A model generated the notes under the pieces. It saw only the letters and a list, made by a program, of their open reading frames with translations, made no database searches and was not told the origin of the DNA. Positions 6,288 through 8,007 of a stretch of 8,007 nt of DNA are shown here, piece by piece; position 1 is the first letter of the stretch, and every line of letters starts with the position of its first letter. Where the stretch lies: positions 1-8,007 of the forward strand of contig CAKUKW010000089.1 of NCBI GenBank assembly GCA_934663885.1. Reading direction: 5' to 3'. Both the position numbers and the translations under genes were made by a program. This stretch comes from an uncultured Tidjanibacter sp. GTDB lineage: Bacteria > Bacteroidota > Bacteroidia > Bacteroidales > Rikenellaceae.

Positions 6288-6788
6288 CTATTTGATCTTG
6301 GTAAAGGTCAACCCGTCCGGGATATCGGGTTCATTTTCTTCATTCCATCCTGCTTTGAGCCATCCACCTTTTTTATCTCCGAACTTCCATACCGCTTTCG
6401 TCGGTTCGTTATCGTCTATCGCGAAAGTAAAGCTTTGCCATACTTTCCTACCCTCGTCTCTGAATATCAAGGCCATATTATTATCATCACTCACATGACC
6501 ATAGATAATAGAATTTAATCTATCATATTTTGATTCTTTTACAATAATTCCTTTTTCCTGATATGTAATCTTTCCTAAAATATATTCTACGATTGTATTA
6601 TTTTCCTTGAAATATAAATCTTCTTTTATGAATTCTAATGTATATGATTTATTACCGTCTTTCGCTACCCATGTGCCGAGATAATTATTAGAAGAAGCTT
6701 TCAGGGAAGTTCTCTGCTGGCCGTTAAGATAATTAGATGTTGTAAATGATAATACAGTAATTATCAGTGATATTAGAATAGGTTTCAT
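6288..6788 (-). CDS. Small exported protein, DUF6705-like; candidate immunity protein
   Basis: The 166-residue product has an N-terminal hydrophobic segment, ILISLIITVLSF (about 4-15), followed by TTSNYLNGQQ. This suggests a Sec signal peptide, with cleavage probably near residue 23. The mature part begins with YLGTWVAKDGNKSYTLEF and continues with short beta strands rich in Asn, Lys and aromatic residues, ending GGWLKAGWNEENEPD. A GTW strand followed by a DLYFKEN-type strand recalls small Bacteroidetes proteins labelled DUF6705, but I hold that loosely. It follows the JAMM-domain gene by 23 bp on the same strand, with no terminator or clear promoter between, so the two are probably co-transcribed. 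Its central part is about 23% GC, far below the neighbouring housekeeping genes, a sign of foreign origin. Position and size suit an immunity or partner protein; this is not shown by sequence. Confidence 0.7.
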   Translation of the reverse strand: MKPILISLIITVLSFTTSNYLNGQQRTSLKASSNNYLGTWVAKDGNKSYTLEFIKEDLYFKENNTIVEYILGKITYQEKGIIVKESKYDRLNSIIYGHVSDDNNMALIFRDEGRKVWQSFTFAIDDNEPTKAVWKFGDKKGGWLKAGWNEENEPDIPDGLTFTKIK

Positions 6789-6811
6789 AATTTTAAGTTA
6801 TTAATTATAAT

Positions 6812-8007
6812 TTATTGTTGAGGGCACCAGTCTATATAGGTTTCTCCTGTGGCAGGGTTATACAATATGCCTTCGAAACGGTTATAGCTGGAATTATACT
6901 TCAGTAATTTTAATCCTATATTGTTTTCATTAATGAATCGTGCAAAAAGTAATTCAGCATCAGTTTGTGGTGTGGACGTATTTAATCCGCTACGCAAAAA
7001 TAAATCTTGCATTGACATTCCGAATTCAGTAAATACCCATTGATTGGAATTATTATCCCAATACATGCAATTTCCTACAAACTGGAGATATTGCTGCCAA
7101 TCGTCAATTGAAAGGAAATAGAAACCGTAGGGAGTTACCAGACCGAATGTAAATGTACTAAAATTTCGGGCGCACAGCCGCGCTTGCGCCATTGTAAAAA
7201 GATCCCCGAAAGAGAAGATGTTTCCGCATCCGGGATAATGAGAGTGAATGAACCCATCAAAATATAAATCTCCGGGAACGAATCCCCCTGAAAAGTCTAT
7301 GGTCTGGTCAGTATTTGAGCCTTGTATTTCATTTGAAAATATATAACCGCCATTGGGCCCCAGCTTGAACTTGTAGCCATATTCCCTATAATTACCGGAA
7401 CTCGTCCTACTTCTGAGCGCATGGAGTTTACCCATAAATTCAGGGCTCTTAAGTTTGCTTCTAAAATTCTCACACGGGTCTTCAGAAACTTTGCATTCGC
7501 AGACTTTTTTGTGGCAGACGGTGCAGCATGTACACTCTTCTTTAATATGATAGCATTCATAGCAGCAGGTGCATGCTTCCCTGTGGCATAAACGACAGTA
7601 GCAATGGTTCGTTTGACATTCCACGCAGCAGGCGCAATTTCCGTACGTCTGGCATATCGGGCATCTTTCCCTGTCATTGTCGCCGCCCGGGCCTCCTCCC
7701 CCGCCTGTGCCCGGATCGGTATCGCCGCCTACACTCCCGCCGCCCGACGGAGGGCAGTCGTTCCTATAAATAGTTACTTGGCGCGAGCCGACAACCAGCG
7801 TGCCGGTACTTCCTCCGTTTTCATCATAATACGGGTCGCTCTTCCAGTAGCTGTAGTCTATCCAGAAAGTATCCGGAACTTGGAAGCAGGGCTCTTCCGC
7901 GCGGGTTTCCCCTGTGGGACTTTCGCCGGAGGAAGTGTCGTCGTCCGAACACGGAGTGCCCTTTACGGGGAACATATATCTTATGATATCACCACGCGAT
8001 ACGGTAA
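6812..8007 (-). CDS. C-terminal part of a large modular protein with Cys-rich repeats and a JAMM-like domain (candidate polymorphic toxin; 5' end outside window)
   Basis: The frame is open to the window edge (the codons above the ATG at 7975 read TVSRGDIIRY), so that ATG is probably internal and the gene begins further right. Numbering from that Met, residues 1-76 are a polar, acidic stretch ending VTIYRNDCP. Residues 78-98 are a Gly-rich linker, 105-161 hold 19 cysteines in tandem units, and 170-387 form the C-terminal domain. In that domain GFIHSH (241-246), then FSFGD (254-258), with an upstream Glu at 216, resemble the Zn-binding signature of JAMM/MPN peptidases, including the JAB-like toxins of polymorphic toxin systems. 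The spacing between HSH and Ser is one residue longer than the usual signature. GC drops sharply from linker to C-terminus. The small gene 23 bp downstream could encode an immunity protein. A structural or housekeeping peptidase role remains possible. Confidence 0.65.
   Translation of the reverse strand, partial: TVSRGDIIRYMFPVKGTPCSDDDTSSGESPTGETRAEEPCFQVPDTFWIDYSYWKSDPYYDENGGSTGTLVVGSRQVTIYRNDCPPSGGGSVGGDTDPGTGGGGGPGGDNDRERCPICQTYGNCACCVECQTNHCYCRLCHREACTCCYECYHIKEECTCCTVCHKKVCECKVSEDPCENFRSKLKSPEFMGKLHALRSRTSSGNYREYGYKFKLGPNGGYIFSNEIQGSNTDQTIDFSGGFVPGDLYFDGFIHSHYPGCGNIFSFGDLFTMAQARLCARNFSTFTFGLVTPYGFYFLSIDDWQQYLQFVGNCMYWDNNSNQWVFTEFGMSMQDLFLRSGLNTSTPQTDAELLFARFINENNIGLKLLKYNSSYNRFEGILYNPATGETYIDWCPQQ
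7493..7663 (-). repeat. Five tandem Cys-rich units (CxxC-x4-6-CxC) within the modular protein
   Basis: Residues 105-161, counted from the Met at 7975, consist of five consecutive units of 11-13 residues: CPICQTYGNCAC, CVECQTNHCYC, CRLCHREACTC, CYECYHIKEECTC and CTVCHKKVCEC. Units two and three share a cysteine. Each offers four Cys and, in three units, a His nearby. This suggests serial metal-binding knuckles or dense disulfides. The unit is degenerate at DNA level, so the repetition is old or selected for protein structure. Confidence 0.85.
7682..7744 (-). other. Gly-rich low-complexity linker, very high GC
   Basis: The segment encodes GGGSVGGDTDPGTGGGGGPGG, a flexible linker between the N-terminal region and the Cys-rich repeats. 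Bases 7681-7740 are about 78% GC by hand count, the highest in the window. Confidence 0.85.

Noticed and set aside
1..8007. CRISPR arrays, insertion sequences, tRNA or rRNA genes
   Set aside because: No spaced direct repeats, transposase frames, terminal inverted repeats with target duplications, or tRNA cloverleaf signals were recognised by reading both strands.

Overview
The window looks like a chromosomal segment of a Bacteroidetes bacterium, most likely order Bacteroidales. The evidence is perfect matches to the Bacteroidetes -7 promoter element TAnnTTTG ahead of several genes, a DUF4491 gene (a family I know mainly from Bacteroidales), weak Shine-Dalgarno signals with A/T-rich leaders, and coding DNA of roughly 50% GC. 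The family or genus cannot be named safely; the fairly high GC and frequent ATA codons would suit a Rikenellaceae-like member.

Layout, left to right. The 3' end of a rubrerythrin gene with a strong terminator (1-240) is followed by a YvbK-like GNAT acetyltransferase (276-734). This converges on a membrane-anchored CapA-type metallophosphatase (755-1936, minus). That gene is divergent from a small DUF4491 membrane protein (2014-2322), and the two promoters are only 12 bp apart. Next, on the minus strand, come a small lipoprotein (2410-2754) and, upstream of it, glyA (2823-4103). A 442-bp gene-poor stretch (4104-4545) follows. It holds the glyA promoter, two terminator-type hairpins facing each other, and a possible 31-residue membrane peptide gene. 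Then come a secreted DUF3108/TapB-like protein (4546-5301, minus) and, divergent from it, fabG (5458-6204) with its own promoter and a long-stemmed terminator.

The right end (6288-8007, minus) is different in character. It is a two-gene unit: the C-terminal part of a large, probably secreted protein (open at the window edge), then, 23 bp later, a small exported protein. The large protein has a Gly-rich linker, five tandem Cys-rich CxxC/CxC units and a C-terminal domain with a JAMM-like metal-binding signature. GC falls from about 78% in the linker to about 25% in the C-terminal part and about 23% in the downstream gene. Modular architecture, a distinctive C-terminal domain, a tightly linked small downstream gene and a GC cliff together resemble a polymorphic toxin tip with its immunity gene. 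That is an inference, and it is the best candidate here for an undescribed system.

The rest is mainly housekeeping: one-carbon metabolism (glyA), fatty acid synthesis (fabG), oxidative stress defence (rubrerythrin) and envelope proteins of unknown role. Most genes appear to be single transcription units.
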